This document shows, piece after piece, positions 43,930-56,120 of a stretch of DNA of 64,000 nucleotides. Origin of the DNA: Alnus glutinosa (taxonomy: Eukaryota; Streptophyta; Magnoliopsida; Fagales; Betulaceae). The notes beneath the pieces were generated by a model. That model was not told where the DNA came from. It was given only the letters and a program-made list of their open reading frames with translations, and searched no databases. The stretch is from positions 43,450,654-43,514,653 of the forward strand of contig NC_084886.1 in assembly GCF_958979055.1 (NCBI RefSeq), written 5' to 3'. The translations under genes and the position numbers were made by a program. Position 1 is the stretch's first letter. Each line of letters opens with the position of its first letter.

Positions 43930-44343
43930 GATCTGGATCCTTACAATTTCAAAGAAATTTGAAAATTTGAAAACTCTTTGAAATTAAGCCGTTTTTTACA
44001 TTGAAATAACGTGAAAAATGCTACATATTAAATATATGACATATTAACAATGAAACCAAAAGAAAAAATCGTTTCAAAAAGCTTGTTTTCACTTTTGAAA
44101 AGACGTTTCTTTTATAATAAATTGAAATATAGTTTTTTGCTCAAAACTTTTATACGGCATAAAGTGTAAGAAAAAATCTTTTGGAATGATTTTTTTCTTT
44201 TTCTCTTTGTTTCATTGTTAACATGTCATATCTTTAATACGTAGTATTTTTCACGTCATTTCAATGTAAAAAAAGGGCTTAATTTCAAAAAAAAAAAATT
44301 AAAAATCTCAAATTTCTTTAAAATCATAAAGAATCTAAATCCC
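43930..44343. mobile_element. Foldback Mutator-type MITE with 9-bp target-site duplication
   Basis: The two ~150-bp arms are inverted copies (ACATTGAAATAACGTGAAAA and ATATGACATATTAACAATGA on the left, their diverged counterparts on the right). The flanking AAGGGGAAG (43921-43929, 44344-44352) is an exact 9-bp duplication. It lies about 60 bp upstream of the inhibitor start codon, within its likely promoter. Confidence 0.82.
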
Positions 44344-44352
44344 AAGGGGAAG

Positions 44353-45784
44353 TAGTCTATTGGGTCTGTTTTCTTGTAGCGTGTGAAGAATTAAATGTTC
44401 ATTAATTATTTGTATGCCTTTGGAGAATTTATTTCAGTAGTTATTAACTTATTATCATGGCAGTTTCGGATACATTTATTGCTTTCAAGCTGAATTCATA
44501 TTGTGATGTCTTTAACCATGGGCCAAGCGGCCTGTTCTGCCTATCAGAACTCAACCTCTTTTAAATGGGCTTCTTGGGCTCACATTTTTAGGCACAACCA
44601 ATTTGGTATATATATCATTTTCGTTTGTCCTTTAAAATCGAGCATAAGTTACTCCAAAGAGAGCACATCTCTCTTTAGTGAGCGTTCTCGTCATGTAAGA
44701 GCATTCTTAATTAATTATGCATCTCTCACTTTTAGCTAGAATAGTTAAGCAAAGTCATAAAAAGGCTATTCCATCCCATTATCTACTAAAAATGCAAAAT
44801 AGATTTGCCACTATTCACAAATTCTCTTTTTTTCTTTCTTTTCTCACAATTGCTTGTAATTATAATTAATTAGTTGTTATTTTTTACTTCTTCGCAAACG
44901 AGAAAAAACTCGTATTGGCATTTACAGCTTTTTTCAATTTCATTGATGATATTAGTTTTAAACGAACTTAGTCACTACAGTATAAACAGTTTAAGGATTG
45001 CAATTATTTCTATAGCATGGTGCAGAATAGTAGAGAACTTTAATAACAGTTAGAAAAATGACCGTTGAAAAATTTGTGTTAAAAAAATAACTGTTTTAAC
45101 GAAACAACCGTTAGAAAAATGTCCGTATGAAAAAGACAATAAAAGAATGTTTGGACAAAATGACGGTAAAAAAAAAATACGATCTTTAAAATAGAAATAA
45201 AGAAAAAATGTAGAGTAAGAATAGATAATCGGATATATAATATATAAATTAAGTTTTGATTAGTCATCTTGCATATAAAAATGCATAGGTTATCGGGAGT
45301 GCTCAGTACCTTTATTTCTTCTAACGAATCCTTGCCTTTTTTATTTATAGATTTATTATTTCTACGACTTGAAAGCCAAATCTACCGTGCATCCGCTCCC
45401 TCCTCCGTCTTTAGCAGCCCCTGCTCCTGTTGTCGTCAAGCTCCTCCATTGCATGTGCATCCCATGTGCCGCATGGCAAGCGTGGCCTGCACGGCTGCAC
45501 ACGTCTTCCTCCCTGTTCTTGGTTCCCACGATAGTTCCTTAGATCCCCTGCTTCCTCTCTTTTGGATTTCCATAGTTGTTGCCTCACTTTTGTTTATGGA
45601 GGTCTCTAGATTCCTATGCGATGTTCTTTGCACCTTCATTTTCAGGTACCTCACCGAACATCGTAGTGGACTAGTGGTTGTGCTCTTCGGCAACTTCGGT
45701 CGAGCCGCTACCACGATCAAGTAAGGAAACTCAATGGAATTCATAACTGTTTCATTTTTTTTGTTTTAAAAAAAAAAAAGTTAA

Positions 45785-45789
<5 letters not shown>
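44353..45789. other. Intergenic, no convincing gene
   Basis: AT-rich. One 151-residue plus-strand frame at 45269-45724 lies in locally GC-richer sequence, but its product (hydrophobic, Cys/Ser-rich) matches no family I recognise, and I do not call it. Confidence 0.45.

Positions 45790-45859
<70 letters not shown>
45790..45859. repeat. (TA)n simple repeat
   Basis: About 70 bases of alternating TA. Confidence 0.95.
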
Positions 45860-45862
<3 letters not shown>

Positions 45863-45914
45863 TTTCACTTTTCTTCTCTTCCTATTGTGGTTGTCAAGTT
45901 TGTTTGTTTCTACA

Positions 45915-46218
45915 GTAGATATTAGAGGTGTACAATCAGTTGTTGTTGAGGTTATTTCCTCGTAACCGCAACCGGAATACCTGGTCATTCCTATTTAAAT
46001 AACCGCAATCGTAACCAGGACAGGTTGGGGTTATTATCAACTGCCGGTTATTCGGTTATTAAAAATCGGTTATTAACCAGGTAACCAGTATTCATACATT
46101 ATTGAATTATTATTATTATTATTTTTCAGTTTTTTTTTTTAATCCAATATCAAAGAATCTTTTATAGTTGTTGAAAATCATTTATAGTTGCATCGAAGGA
46201 TCTTTTCTAAATATACAT
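45915..46218. repeat. Left part of a possible inverted-repeat element split by the LINE
   Basis: AGAGGTGTACAA at about 45925 is followed by a GGTTAT/GGTAACC-rich stretch up to 46095. A similar inverted stretch ends TATACATCTCT at about 52590, beyond the LINE. The two halves may be one hAT-like element into which the LINE inserted. No target duplication was found. Confidence 0.35.
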
Positions 46219-46284
46219 ACATAATTATTTTTTTTTTTTTTGAACGAAGTAATTCTTCTCATTAAGAAAGATGACTATTACAGT

Positions 46285-49200
46285 CTAGACTCTAGAGACT
46301 AAAAAGTCTCTAATACAAACAGAGGAAATAAACAAAGGCATATTATCAGTCCAGACATTACAAAGACCAAGAGAAGAAGCCCTTCTAGCAAGACAGTGGG
46401 CCACTTCATTGGCATCTCTAGGACAGTGACTCCACTTACATTCAGAAAACTCACCAACTTGTTGTCTAATGGCATCCAAAAAATGACCAATTCTGTCGAG
46501 GGAATAACCAGAATCACAAACACCTTTGATAATTTGCAAAGAGTCACCCTCACTCACAACATTCACATAACCCAACTCACAACAAAACTCCAGAGCAAAA
46601 AGGGCAGCCATGGCTTCAGCACAAACCGGTTCTGCAACAGCCCTAGAAACGCCACATTTAGATGCAACTACCAAACCATCAGCATTTCTAATCACACAAC
46701 CCATACCAATCAAAGCAGAATTTACATTCAAAGAAGCATCCCAATTAATTTTCACAAAACCAGCCACAGGAGGATTCCAGAATTTGCAAGAATTAGAACT
46801 ATCAACTCTGGAAACCAACGACAGCGGCTTCCTCATATTACAATTCTAGAAGTCTTGGAAGAGATGAGAAGCTTCAAGACATACCTTCAGAGGAGGAGAA
46901 AACTGTCCTTCAAAAATTAGCTTGTTTCTTCGAAGCCAAATCCTATGTAAAATAACCACAAAAAGACTCAGCATGTCAGCATTTAACTTAGATAATAAGT
47001 AGGAAACAAGATCAACCATGTCCGAAAAAAGAGAGGGGGATTTCTGATAGAAAACAGGTCCACAGCCCCATACATCTTGAGCACCCGGACAACACCACAG
47101 AGCATGAACAACAGATTCCCCCTCTAGTTGACAACAAGGACAAATATCATTTTCAACCACACCCTTCCTATACAAATTCTGCTTAGTAGGCAGAGCATTC
47201 TGACAAGCCCTCCAAAGAAAATTTTTTGAAACATTAGGAACATTAATAGTCCAAATTTTCTTCCAGAAATCACTACTACCCACACTGTATGAGCATTCCC
47301 CATTCTTTTGTTTCAACAAATCTAAAGCCAAATGATAGGCACTTTTAACCGAAAAAGTCCCATTTTTAGAACCATTCCAAATTATCTTATCCGGGGGCAA
47401 TAAGGGGCACAAAGGAATGTTTTTAATAATTTTGGCAACATGAGCAGGAAAACAAATATCAATCAGGCCATCATTCCAACCCCTTATGGAAACATCTATA
47501 AGGTCTGAGACTTTGGCGTCCCTAGGAAGAATCAACTCAGATTGGAAGTTTAAAACTCCAAAATTAGGCAGTCAATTGTCTCCCCAAATATTTATAGATT
47601 TGCCATCACCCACCCTCCAAGTAATACCGGAGGAGAGAAGGTCCTTTGTAGCCAAAAAACTACGCCAGATGAAGGAGGGTCTCTTCCCTAACTCGGAAGC
47701 TAAAAAAGAGGAATTTGGGAAGTATTTAGCCTTGAGAATCCGAGAGCTCAGAGAGTGGGGAAACTGAACCAATCTCCAACATTGTTTTGCAAGAAGGGCT
47801 TTGTTAAACATCAACAAGTCCCTGAAACCCAAACCCCCAGCAGATTTGGCTCTACCCATTATGGACCAACTTATCCAATGAATCTTGGAATCATTACACA
47901 AATGTCCCCACCAAAAAACTTGCATGAGTTGATTTAACTCTTTACACAAGCTGACTGGGAGAAGGAAAACACTCATGAAATAGGTGGGAATCGCTTGCAC
48001 TACAGCTTTAATAAGGACTTCTTTGCCTGCCAAAGATAACAATCTAGACTTCCAATTATTTAACTTCCGAATGACCTTATCTTTGATACAATTAAAAGCA
48101 ACAATCCTCTTTTTCCCCACCAAGGTTGGAAGCCCTAAGTAAGAGTCATATCTATTAGCTTCCACTAGACCAGAGAGGTTGATAATCTGCTTTCTTATAT
48201 CAATACAAGTGTTACGACTAAAGAAAACAGCAGTCTTCTTAATATTAATCCTCTGCCCCGAACCCCTCTCATAAACATCAATAATATTCAAAATCCTTCT
48301 CCATTCCACCATATTAGCTTTACAGAAAACTTGGCTATCATCAGCAAAAAATAGATGAGAGATAGAAGGGCCCTTCTTAGACGTTGGGACTCCAGAAATA
48401 AATCCCTTCAGCTGAGCCTTATACAAAAGGGAGTTAAAAGTTTCAGCACAAAGAATAAAAAGGTAGGGAGAGATTGGATCTCCTTGTCTTAATCCCCTAG
48501 AAGGAAAAACTTTACCCACCACATTTCCATTCACAGCAACCGAATAGGACACAGATCTTACACAGATCATAACCCATTTGATCCACAGAGGGTCCAACTT
48601 AATACCCATATAACGAGTTTTACCCCACATTCTAGTCTGCATAGTATGCATAGTCTCATAGGCAGCAATAATGTTATCAGTAATAAGTCTACCAGAAATA
48701 AAAGCACTTTGAGATTCTGAGACAATGCAGGGCAAAATCACCTTAAGCCTATTTGCAAGAACTTTAGATAAAAGCTTACAAATCACATTGCAAAGGCTTA
48801 TGGGTCTATAGTCTACAACCGACAAAGGGTTCTTAGGTTTAGGAATAAGAGCAATAACAGTAGCATTTATAGAGGCATCCAAATTACAAGTTTCAAAGAA
48901 ATACTTGAAAGCATCACATACCTCTTTATGCAAAATCTCCCAATTGTGCTGATAAAAACAGGCAGGGAATCCATCCGGACTAGGAGCCTTGAGAGGATCC
49001 ATCTGGTTGAGAGCAAGATGAATTTCATCCACAGAAACAGGGGCCACCAATTGGTAATTCATTTCGGCAGTGACTTTAGGGGAGATAGAATCTAAACAAG
49101 CCTCCATCTCCAGATTACTTTCAGCCTTATACAACCAATTAAAATAATCTATAAAAGCCCTCTCTATCCCTTTCTGTGAAGACCATTTCTTCCCTTTGAG

Positions 49201-50353
49201 GTCTTTAATTTCCCTAATAGCATTTCTGCTCTTCCTTTAGGATGCACAAGCATGAAAATACTTGGTGTTTCTGTCACCAAATTGCAGCCAATTTTCTCTC
49301 GCTCTCTGCCTCCACTTTAGATCTTCTATCTCCAGTAGACGATCAAGGCTATCCTTCAACTCCTTCTCCTTGACACTGTCCTTCGGATCCCCTTCCATTT
49401 GCACCTTTTGAAGATCTTCCTCCACCTTTTTTATATCCAACCCCTCCTTGTTAGCAGAACTCCTAGCCCAACTTTTCAACAGACCTCGACAACTATCCAT
49501 CTTGGCTTTGAGAGTAAGCCATTTATCATCTGAAGGACCTTTGATTCTCCAAGCTTTCCTTACCAGATTTTTATGCTCCACATCCTTCATCCATCATCCA
49601 GCCAGCCTCAAAAAGAAATCTCCTATTTTTTGTCCATGTCTTACAACTAGCCCGATCAAAAGATATTAATAGTGGACTATGATCCGAACAGAATCTAGGC
49701 AAGATATTCACTTCTACTACATTGAAAACCCCACTCCACTCCGTATTAGCAACAGCTCTGTCCAGCCTCTCTAAAGTGCGGTCCCTTCCATGCCTACCAT
49801 TGGACCAAGTGAATTTTTGACCTTTAAAACCAAGGTCCCACATATTGCAGTCTCTCAGAGCAGACTGGAATGACAACATTTGCAGCTGAGACTTTTTAGA
49901 ACAACTGGACTTCTATGATAACGTAACAATTTCATTAAAGTCTCCACAGACTAACCAAGGAGAGGGATTCAAACTAGCCAAAAATTTCAACAATGACCAA
50001 GATTCCTTTCTTTTCATTGGATCAGGATGCCCATAAAACCCAGTAAACTTCCATTTTACACCAATATCAGAGGCATGGATAACAGCATTTACATGTCTTT
50101 GACTATAGTTTTGAATCTCCAGATCCACATCAGAGCTCCAAAATAAAAGAAGGCCACCACTCCGTCCCAGACTATCAACACAAAAAACATTCTGAAAACC
50201 AAATCTCACTCTCAACATATCAACCTTTCTCTGGACTACCATGGTTTCCATCAAAAAAACAATCACGGGTCTCTTTTGCTTTACCAAACGGCAAAGATGA
50301 CAAACTGTCCGGAGGTTCCCAAGCCCCCGGCAGTTCCAGCATAGGATATTCAT
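46285..50353 (-). pseudogene. LINE ORF2 (endonuclease, reverse transcriptase, RNase H), broken
   Basis: It starts MNILCWNCRGLGN at 50353, the standard opening of plant L1 ORF2. The endonuclease runs to about 49600, a linker to about 49240, the RT from about 49130 to 47570, the zf-RVT region to about 46850 and RNase H to 46285. Reading is interrupted near 49910, 49570, 49240 and 47570. In the RT, YMGIKLD is followed directly by PLWIKWVM; about 20-25 residues usually containing the DMSKAYDRVEW block are missing, so the polymerase could not work even if read. Confidence 0.9.
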
Positions 50354-52103
50354 TGTGATTGGCGGGGCTGCACTGCAGCCACCGCCACATCAAGTTTTGC
50401 CCTTTTAGTTGGACTAACAGTTTGGGACTCACCCCGGAAATAATTTGATGAAAACGGATCACCATCTTCAGCCTCGATTTCATCCTCCAGTACCAGCTGA
50501 CCCCTAGCTCTTTTCTTCCACCTTTTCGATTCACTTCTGTGCTGAGAAGGAGTCCTACTCCTACAAACTTATGAAAAACAGCAGTTTTAGGCTCCTGGAT
50601 ATCTTTTACCTTCTTTCGAGGGGCATCACCAATCACTAGACTAGGACCAGATCTTTTTGAAGAACTAGAGTCACCCAAAAAATTACTGAAACCACCACCC
50701 ACTACCGTCCAATCCATGCGTCCATTAGCTGAGTTCCAGTGCCCAAGAAACTTAGAATGCGCAAAGTCCAATTTCTCCCCACAAATTGGCTTATCAGTAA
50801 GGGCAGAAATGTAACTATCAAGATCATTATTAAAACTAGACTGACATACAGGCATTAAACACAACTCATGAGACTGCTGACCTGAAGCCAGACCTGCTTC
50901 AACAGGAAAACCAGGCTGTAAAGCCACTAACGCGTCAGAATTCTTACCCATCTTCGAACACGCGTCCCTTTGCTCCGAAAAGCCCCCATCACTTCCACTT
51001 AGACAAGAAGCCATTGCAACATCTGTCTTTTCGGTAGCTTCACCAATCGCAGCCACTTGAGAATTTACAATAGGCTCATCACCCGAGTCACTTCTACCAG
51101 TAGGGACCCTTGGGCACCGAAAAATGGATCGATCTGCACCATACATCTGTGTATCCAAGTTAGACTCATTGGGATTCAAACCACCATCATCCACCATTGG
51201 AACGCTGTAGGAAGGGGAACAGTCACCAACTCCGGCCTCTCCATCTTTGGGTGCAAACCTCAAGTCCCCACTAAAATCAGAAAAAGCACCCTCACTCTGC
51301 ACTGAATTTTTTCCTCTAATCCTCTGATTCTTCCCTTTTTGTACACCGTTACCCCCTTTCCGATTAGGGTATGAAACCCTAAGCCAATGACCATACGGAA
51401 GATCAACTTCAGCGCCAGTAGAGGATCTATTCAGAAGACTGAAACAGCCTCCTGATCCATGCCGTATGACACCACAATGAAAACAGAACCGGGGCAAACG
51501 TTCATATTTAAACTCAATCCACACCGATTGCCCCTTAAGGTGTAACATACGTCCTCTAGCTAATGGCTTAGTAACATCCATCATCACCCTAACCCTCAGA
51601 TACTCTCCCCAACCAGCTTCCCCTTCGAACACATCCACCTCCTCCATAGTTCCTACCGAGCTCCCAATTTTATGCCCAACTTCCTTACTCATACAAGCCA
51701 AAGGGAGATTATACATTCTAATCCAGAAGGCTGCTTTATCAAAATTCAATTTTGACGGGGGCGTGGTTCCATCGAAATCAACCATTGAGACTAAAAAACC
51801 ATCAAACAGCCAGGGTCTTCCTTCCAAAACCCTCTCCTAATCCCATTCAGTTTCAAATTCGACTATAAAAAGATTTTCCCCAAGTGATTTGAAAGAAATG
51901 CTACCTTCTTGCCTCCAAACACGCGATAAAGGACCCTTGAAAGAATCTTTAGGTATAACCCGATCAGCAAGGATCTTACCTATTGCACATACCTTTCCCT
52001 TAACTAGCAAAGGATCCAACTCTTCGGCTTCAACAGACACCCCCAAACTCTCCTCTTCCACCAACGAAAATTTACCCCATAAGTTAGCTAACGTGACATC
52101 CAT
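50350..52103 (-). pseudogene. LINE ORF1 (DUF4283 and CCHC zinc knuckle), broken
   Basis: The likely start is MDVTLANLWGKFSLVEEE at 52103. The DUF4283-like part reads through FIVEFETEWD, is interrupted by TAG at about 51837-51839, then continues ERVLEGRPWLFDG. The knuckle CFHCGVIRHGSGGC lies at about 51460, followed by a long Ser/Gly/Asp-rich variable tail. The family acts as an RNA-binding chaperone for retrotransposition. The C-terminal end near 50350 overlaps the ORF2 start in another frame. Confidence 0.85.
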
Positions 52104-52296
52104 GACGAAAAACAGAAGACACCAGAGAAATACAGACCAAACAAGGAGGGAAAGACTCACAGACACAGGCTAAAGAGGGAAAAGAAACTAAAACTCTCAA
52201 CCGTTGAAGACAGCAGTCAGAGAAAAGACTTCACCTCCAACCAGAGGGAAGGAAGTTTAGTTTATATTCAATACTCTATTAGTACTCGTGAATGTT

Positions 52297-52832
52297 TACA
52301 TAATTAATTAATTGCTTATCTGCACAGGAATCTAGAGTTTCCTTTATTTCTCCCCCGTCCATCACTTGTATTTAATTTTGTAATTTCAGCAATAATTGTC
52401 TAACCTACTCCGCTACTCTACTAGAGTTTCTCATAATGAGAATAGGTTATATATATAATTACATAATTATATATATAAAAACTGGTCACCGGTTACCTGG
52501 TTTCCTTAAACTTTATAACGGGTATCCGCAACTAGGGTACCCTGTTATTCGGGTAGTGGTTGTTGGCGACCGGCCCGCTTATACATCTCTGGTCGGTATT
52601 GTTTCAGGCAGATCTACCTCTAGACTGTCATTTAAAATTGTTGATTTAGGCTGCCCTTTTATTGGTAGATGGGCCAAAAATAATATGGACTGAGCCATTT
52701 ATTTGGCCCATTCCTAGGAAATCTTAGTGTCTTATTTATTTATTTATGTAATTAATCTCTTTCCCAATTCCCTTGTATTTGCCTAGGAAATAAAAAATAA
52801 AAAAAAAATCGAGCATCAAGCTAGTGAAATAG
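52297..52832. repeat. Right flank of the LINE, with inverted counterpart of the left flank
   Basis: GGTCACCGGTTACCTGG (about 52485) and TTATACATCTCTGGTC (about 52580-52595) are inverted relatives of sequence before the LINE at about 45925-46095. Beyond 52600 the sequence is AT-rich with no gene. Confidence 0.4.
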
Positions 52833-53035
52833 AGATCAGGATCCTCTCAAATTATCTGTTCGAATTTGAGAGAATTCGAACAGGTGATTGTGAGAAACCA
52901 CTTATGAGACCCACTTAACCAAATAAAAATTGGATTGTCCAACCACTTATCTGGTCAGGTGGGTTCCATAAGTGATCACTCACAATCACTTGTCCGAATT
53001 TAAAATTCAGACATAATTTGAGGGGATCCTAATTT
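52833..53035. mobile_element. 203-bp foldback MITE, 9-bp target-site duplication
   Basis: The arms of about 80 bp are inverted copies (AGGATCCTCTCAAATTATCTG against AGGATCCCCTCAAATTATG; GTGATTGTGAG and CACTTATG in both). The flanks GTGAAATAG (52824-52832) and GTGAAACAG (53036-53044) form a 9-bp duplication with one change, suggesting Mutator type. It sits about 240 bp upstream of the SWC5-like start codon. Confidence 0.8.
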
Positions 53036-53278
53036 GTGAAACAGAAATGTCAGAAACTACACCACATTGTGGAGCTATCGAAAAGCCCATCCTATCGAAA
53101 AGCTCAGATGGATCATTATTTTTTGGGCCGTGCTTGGGCTGGACCAAAAAGTTTACGTCTGGATAGAATCCAATTCGGATGAGCCCATCACAGATTCAAG
53201 GTCCGACCCAGAAAGAGACGTAACCGACGGAGTAGGCAAAGCCCTAAATAGCTCAATCGATGAACTCTGAAGTCTTCA

Positions 53279-56120
53279 ATGGCTACGACGAGCGGACTCG
53301 ACGCCTCAGGTACCTGTTAAGCTTTGAGCTTTTATATACTTATGTGTTTTTTCTTCTTGGTATTTAAGATTTCATTTTGAAATTCCCGATTTGCAATCAA
53401 TTAGCGTCAGGCTCCATTTATTTCCCTGGAAAATTTGGAAACTTTTTTCCCGGGAAAATCTGAAGCTTTTTTTAGTGTTTATTATTTTCGTGGTGTTCAT
53501 AGTGTTTGGGCACTCTCTTTGAGTTGCCTTCAACGTGAATTAGTGAGGCACATTGAAGGTTTTCCACAGGCATTGCAAATATGTGTGACCCATATTTGTG
53601 CTTTTGAGTTTTATCCTCTCGGCGTTTGCCTTCTATTGCGTGTTTGAACGCATTAGTTTGGTTTTTGGTTTTTGTTTGGCTATTGGGACTTGTTATCTTG
53701 TTGTAGTAGGTTGCTCGATGCTGTACGTTCGTCTTCCTGGGTTTTCCATGTCTTATGCTTGCTATTAGCCTAATCTAAAAGAATTAGAGAGTGTTAATTA
53801 ATGTCTCTTTGGAGATATCTAGAACAATAAAGAGTAGATAGACAAAAGGATTGGGGAGTTATTGGTATTATTGTTTTTTAGCTAAAGAAAATCCATTTTA
53901 CGTTGCATTAGTTCCTTGGAGTAATTTACTTTATGAGAAGATTTCTTACAAGACCTTGTAGATCATTGTTGTTTGGTTTTTGTTCTTGTGTCTGCAGCTT
54001 ATTATATGCTCGTTTATTTTCAGTGGATTGTGAAAGATGATTGGTGTTCTCTTAAGAGCTCATCCCAAAATTAGCTTAGGTTGGTTTGAGGAGGAATGAA
54101 ACTTAGTTATTTTGCTACATAGTGGAGGCACATCCTAGACTAATCAGTTCACTATCTTTCTTTCTTAGTTCTAGTGAAGTGGCCGGGGTTGGATCACGAT
54201 GGAATAGGGACACCTAGAGAGTTATTATCTGGATCCACAGCTAATGGAACTCTCCAGACTTTTTTTCCTCCCCAAACCACAGTTAATGCTACACCCACAA
54301 TGGTTTTAACTGCATGCCTCCTCCTTTGTTTCTATCAAGACTGGGCACATGACGATCCAATGATCTATATCCATTTTTAGTTGAGTAGTTGTCCTTGTTA
54401 GACCTGCTGTCTTGGGATTTTTAAAAAGAAAATGGCATACTCCATTCTCATCCAAACTCTTCATTTCATAGAGTTTTATGATCAGATAATTAATTCAGGA
54501 TTCAATCATGCACATTATTGGTGCGGTATTTGGCTTCCTACCTCAGTAGCTGGTTGGACTTTGTTTTCAGGTACGGTAAATGAGATCAATGGGTTATCAA
54601 ATGAGTCTGTGAAAGAAACTAGTCCCATTTCAAACTCCAAGGCAGAACCAGAAGAAAATAGTGAGGACTTATGATTCTTTATTCTTCAGAATTGCTTCTT
54701 GTTTTTCCAATTCTTGTATTGTTCTTGGGGCTATACTTAGCACTGTGGAAGCGAAGGGCTATTTCTTGAAACAAAGGGGCTAATGTGTTCATTTTGTTCT
54801 ACTAGAAAGTAAAGCTCGGGTAGATGCTATGTGGGAGCAAATGAATAAAGGCCTACCTAATAAGACGCTCAAAATTTTTTCAAACAAGCATAGTTCGATT
54901 GTGAATAAAAACTCAAAGAATTCATCCAAGGTGAGGATTTTATTATCATTTGTGATGGAACTGTTATAGACAGTATTTTGAAAAATGGAAATTACTTATA
55001 CGCTAATTGGATAGAAATTATCTATTTATTTCTTCTTGCTTGATTTTATTTCATAGAATTTGATGGCGTATCTGGGCCTGGCACCAAAGAATACAATATC
55101 TCCTGGACAACATGTACTGCCGAAGGAACCTGGTGTCATGCAGGATAGCACCAGTGATGAGGAAAAGAGGCTTGCTGCTGCTGCTGCTCTTTCAGCAGTT
55201 AAGGATGCTGCAGAGGCCAAGATGCCTGCTGCTGCTGCTGTTGTTTCAGGAGTTAAGGATGCTGCAGAGGCCAAGAGGCGTGCTGCTGCTGCTGCTCTTT
55301 CAGCAGTTAAGGATGCTGCAGCTGCTGCAGCAAGCAGGGGGAAAGTTGAGGTAACTACTTCTTTTGCTAATACCCTTCTCATTGTCCCCCTTTGGTGTTC
55401 ATGTAGCATTGTGTCATATTGGCTTCATAGTCTTGCCATGGTTTATGTTGTTAATATTGAAGTTGACTTTTGCCTAGTAGTCTAGTTCTTAATTTCTTCC
55501 AGAATCATTTTTTTGTTTCAACAATTAGCAGGTAGACTTTGATAAATTACCTACTGGCCTTTTGCTAATTAGCTAGAATCCACAGGAAATTACTCGAAAC
55601 TAAATTGCTTATGCGTTAAGAGATATATATATATATAGTTTGCTGCATCTTAAATTTGAAATTCTCTCACATGTCGCGGTGGTTGGCAAACCCCCTCGGT
55701 TTGTTTATGAACAATTTGATAGTAATATTGTTATACATTTTTTTCCTTCTACAGATCTCTGAGGTTCGGGACTTTGCCGGGCAAGAAATTGAAGTCAAGA
55801 AGCTTGTTGATGCTGATTCAAAGGAGGCTTCTGAAAAAGCTAGAGGTTCTGCATCTTCTGCTGTTGATGCTGTACTTGAACAAATCAAGAAGAAACCAAA
55901 GCTCAGTGTGCTTGACAAGTCAAAAAAGGATTGGGGGGAGTTCAAGGATGAAAATAAGGGGTTGGAGGATGAATTGGATGCTTACAAGAAGAGCTCAAAC
56001 CAGTATTTGGATAGGGTATCCTTCTTGCAACGAACAGATTACCGGGAGTTTGAGCGGGAGAGAGATGCACGGCTGGCTCTGCAGGCCAGGAGGAGGCCAG
56101 ATATGCGGGAGGAGCCATGA
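53279..56120 (+). CDS. SWC5: BCNT-domain protein, SWC5/CFDP1-like subunit of the SWR1 chromatin remodeller
   Basis: Five exons (53279-53309, 54571-54660, 54806-54930, 55057-55350, 55755-56120) with GT-AG introns encode about 301 residues. The C-terminal ~75 residues are the BCNT domain (SVLDKSKKDWGEFKDENK, DELDAYKKSSNQYLDRVSF, then LQRTDYREFERERDARL), and SKARVDAMWEQMNKG in exon 3 is the conserved N-terminal block. SWC5/Bucentaur proteins are needed for ATP-driven H2A.Z exchange by SWR1 in the nucleus. Residues 42-72 and 200-260 are charged and Lys/Glu-rich. Exon 4 encodes three tandem 18-residue units (AAAALSAVKDAAEAK-like, residues about 121-175), a variable Ala-rich linker. The exon 2 end was set at GTGAGG (54661), because reading through stops at once and splicing restores the SKARVDAMW block in frame. 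Confidence 0.9.
55170..55341 (+). repeat. 54-bp tandem coding repeat (three units) in SWC5-like exon 4
   Basis: TCAGCAGTTAAGGATGCTGC-type sequence recurs at 55192, 55246 and 55300, exactly 54 bases apart, each preceded by a GCT run. The units encode AAAALSAVKDAAEAKxxA. The frame is preserved. Confidence 0.92.

Larger units (their letters stand above)
46228..52296 (-). mobile_element. L1-type LINE retrotransposon, inactive
   Basis: A ~6.07-kb element on the minus strand with poly-A at 46228-46241 (as T) and the 10-bp duplication TACATAATTA (46218-46227, 52297-52306). ORF1 (about 52103-50350) has a DUF4283-like domain and a CCHC knuckle (CFHCGVIRHGSGGC). ORF2 (50353-46285) has an apurinic endonuclease (MNILCWNCRGLGN, CGDFNEI, SDHSPL), reverse transcriptase (GLRQGDPISPYLF, FFADDSQVF), a zf-RVT Cys region (CPCCQLEGESVVHALWCCPG) and a plant-type RNase H (INWDASLN, EGDSLQII). 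It is dead: ORF1 has an in-frame TAG near 51837, ORF2 is cut by several stops and shifts, and the RT has lost the segment with the first catalytic Asp. Confidence 0.95.

Noticed and set aside
45269-45724. 151-residue plus-strand frame.
   Set aside because: No recognisable domain, no supported promoter or splice context and an unusual Cys/Ser/Leu composition; left uncalled.
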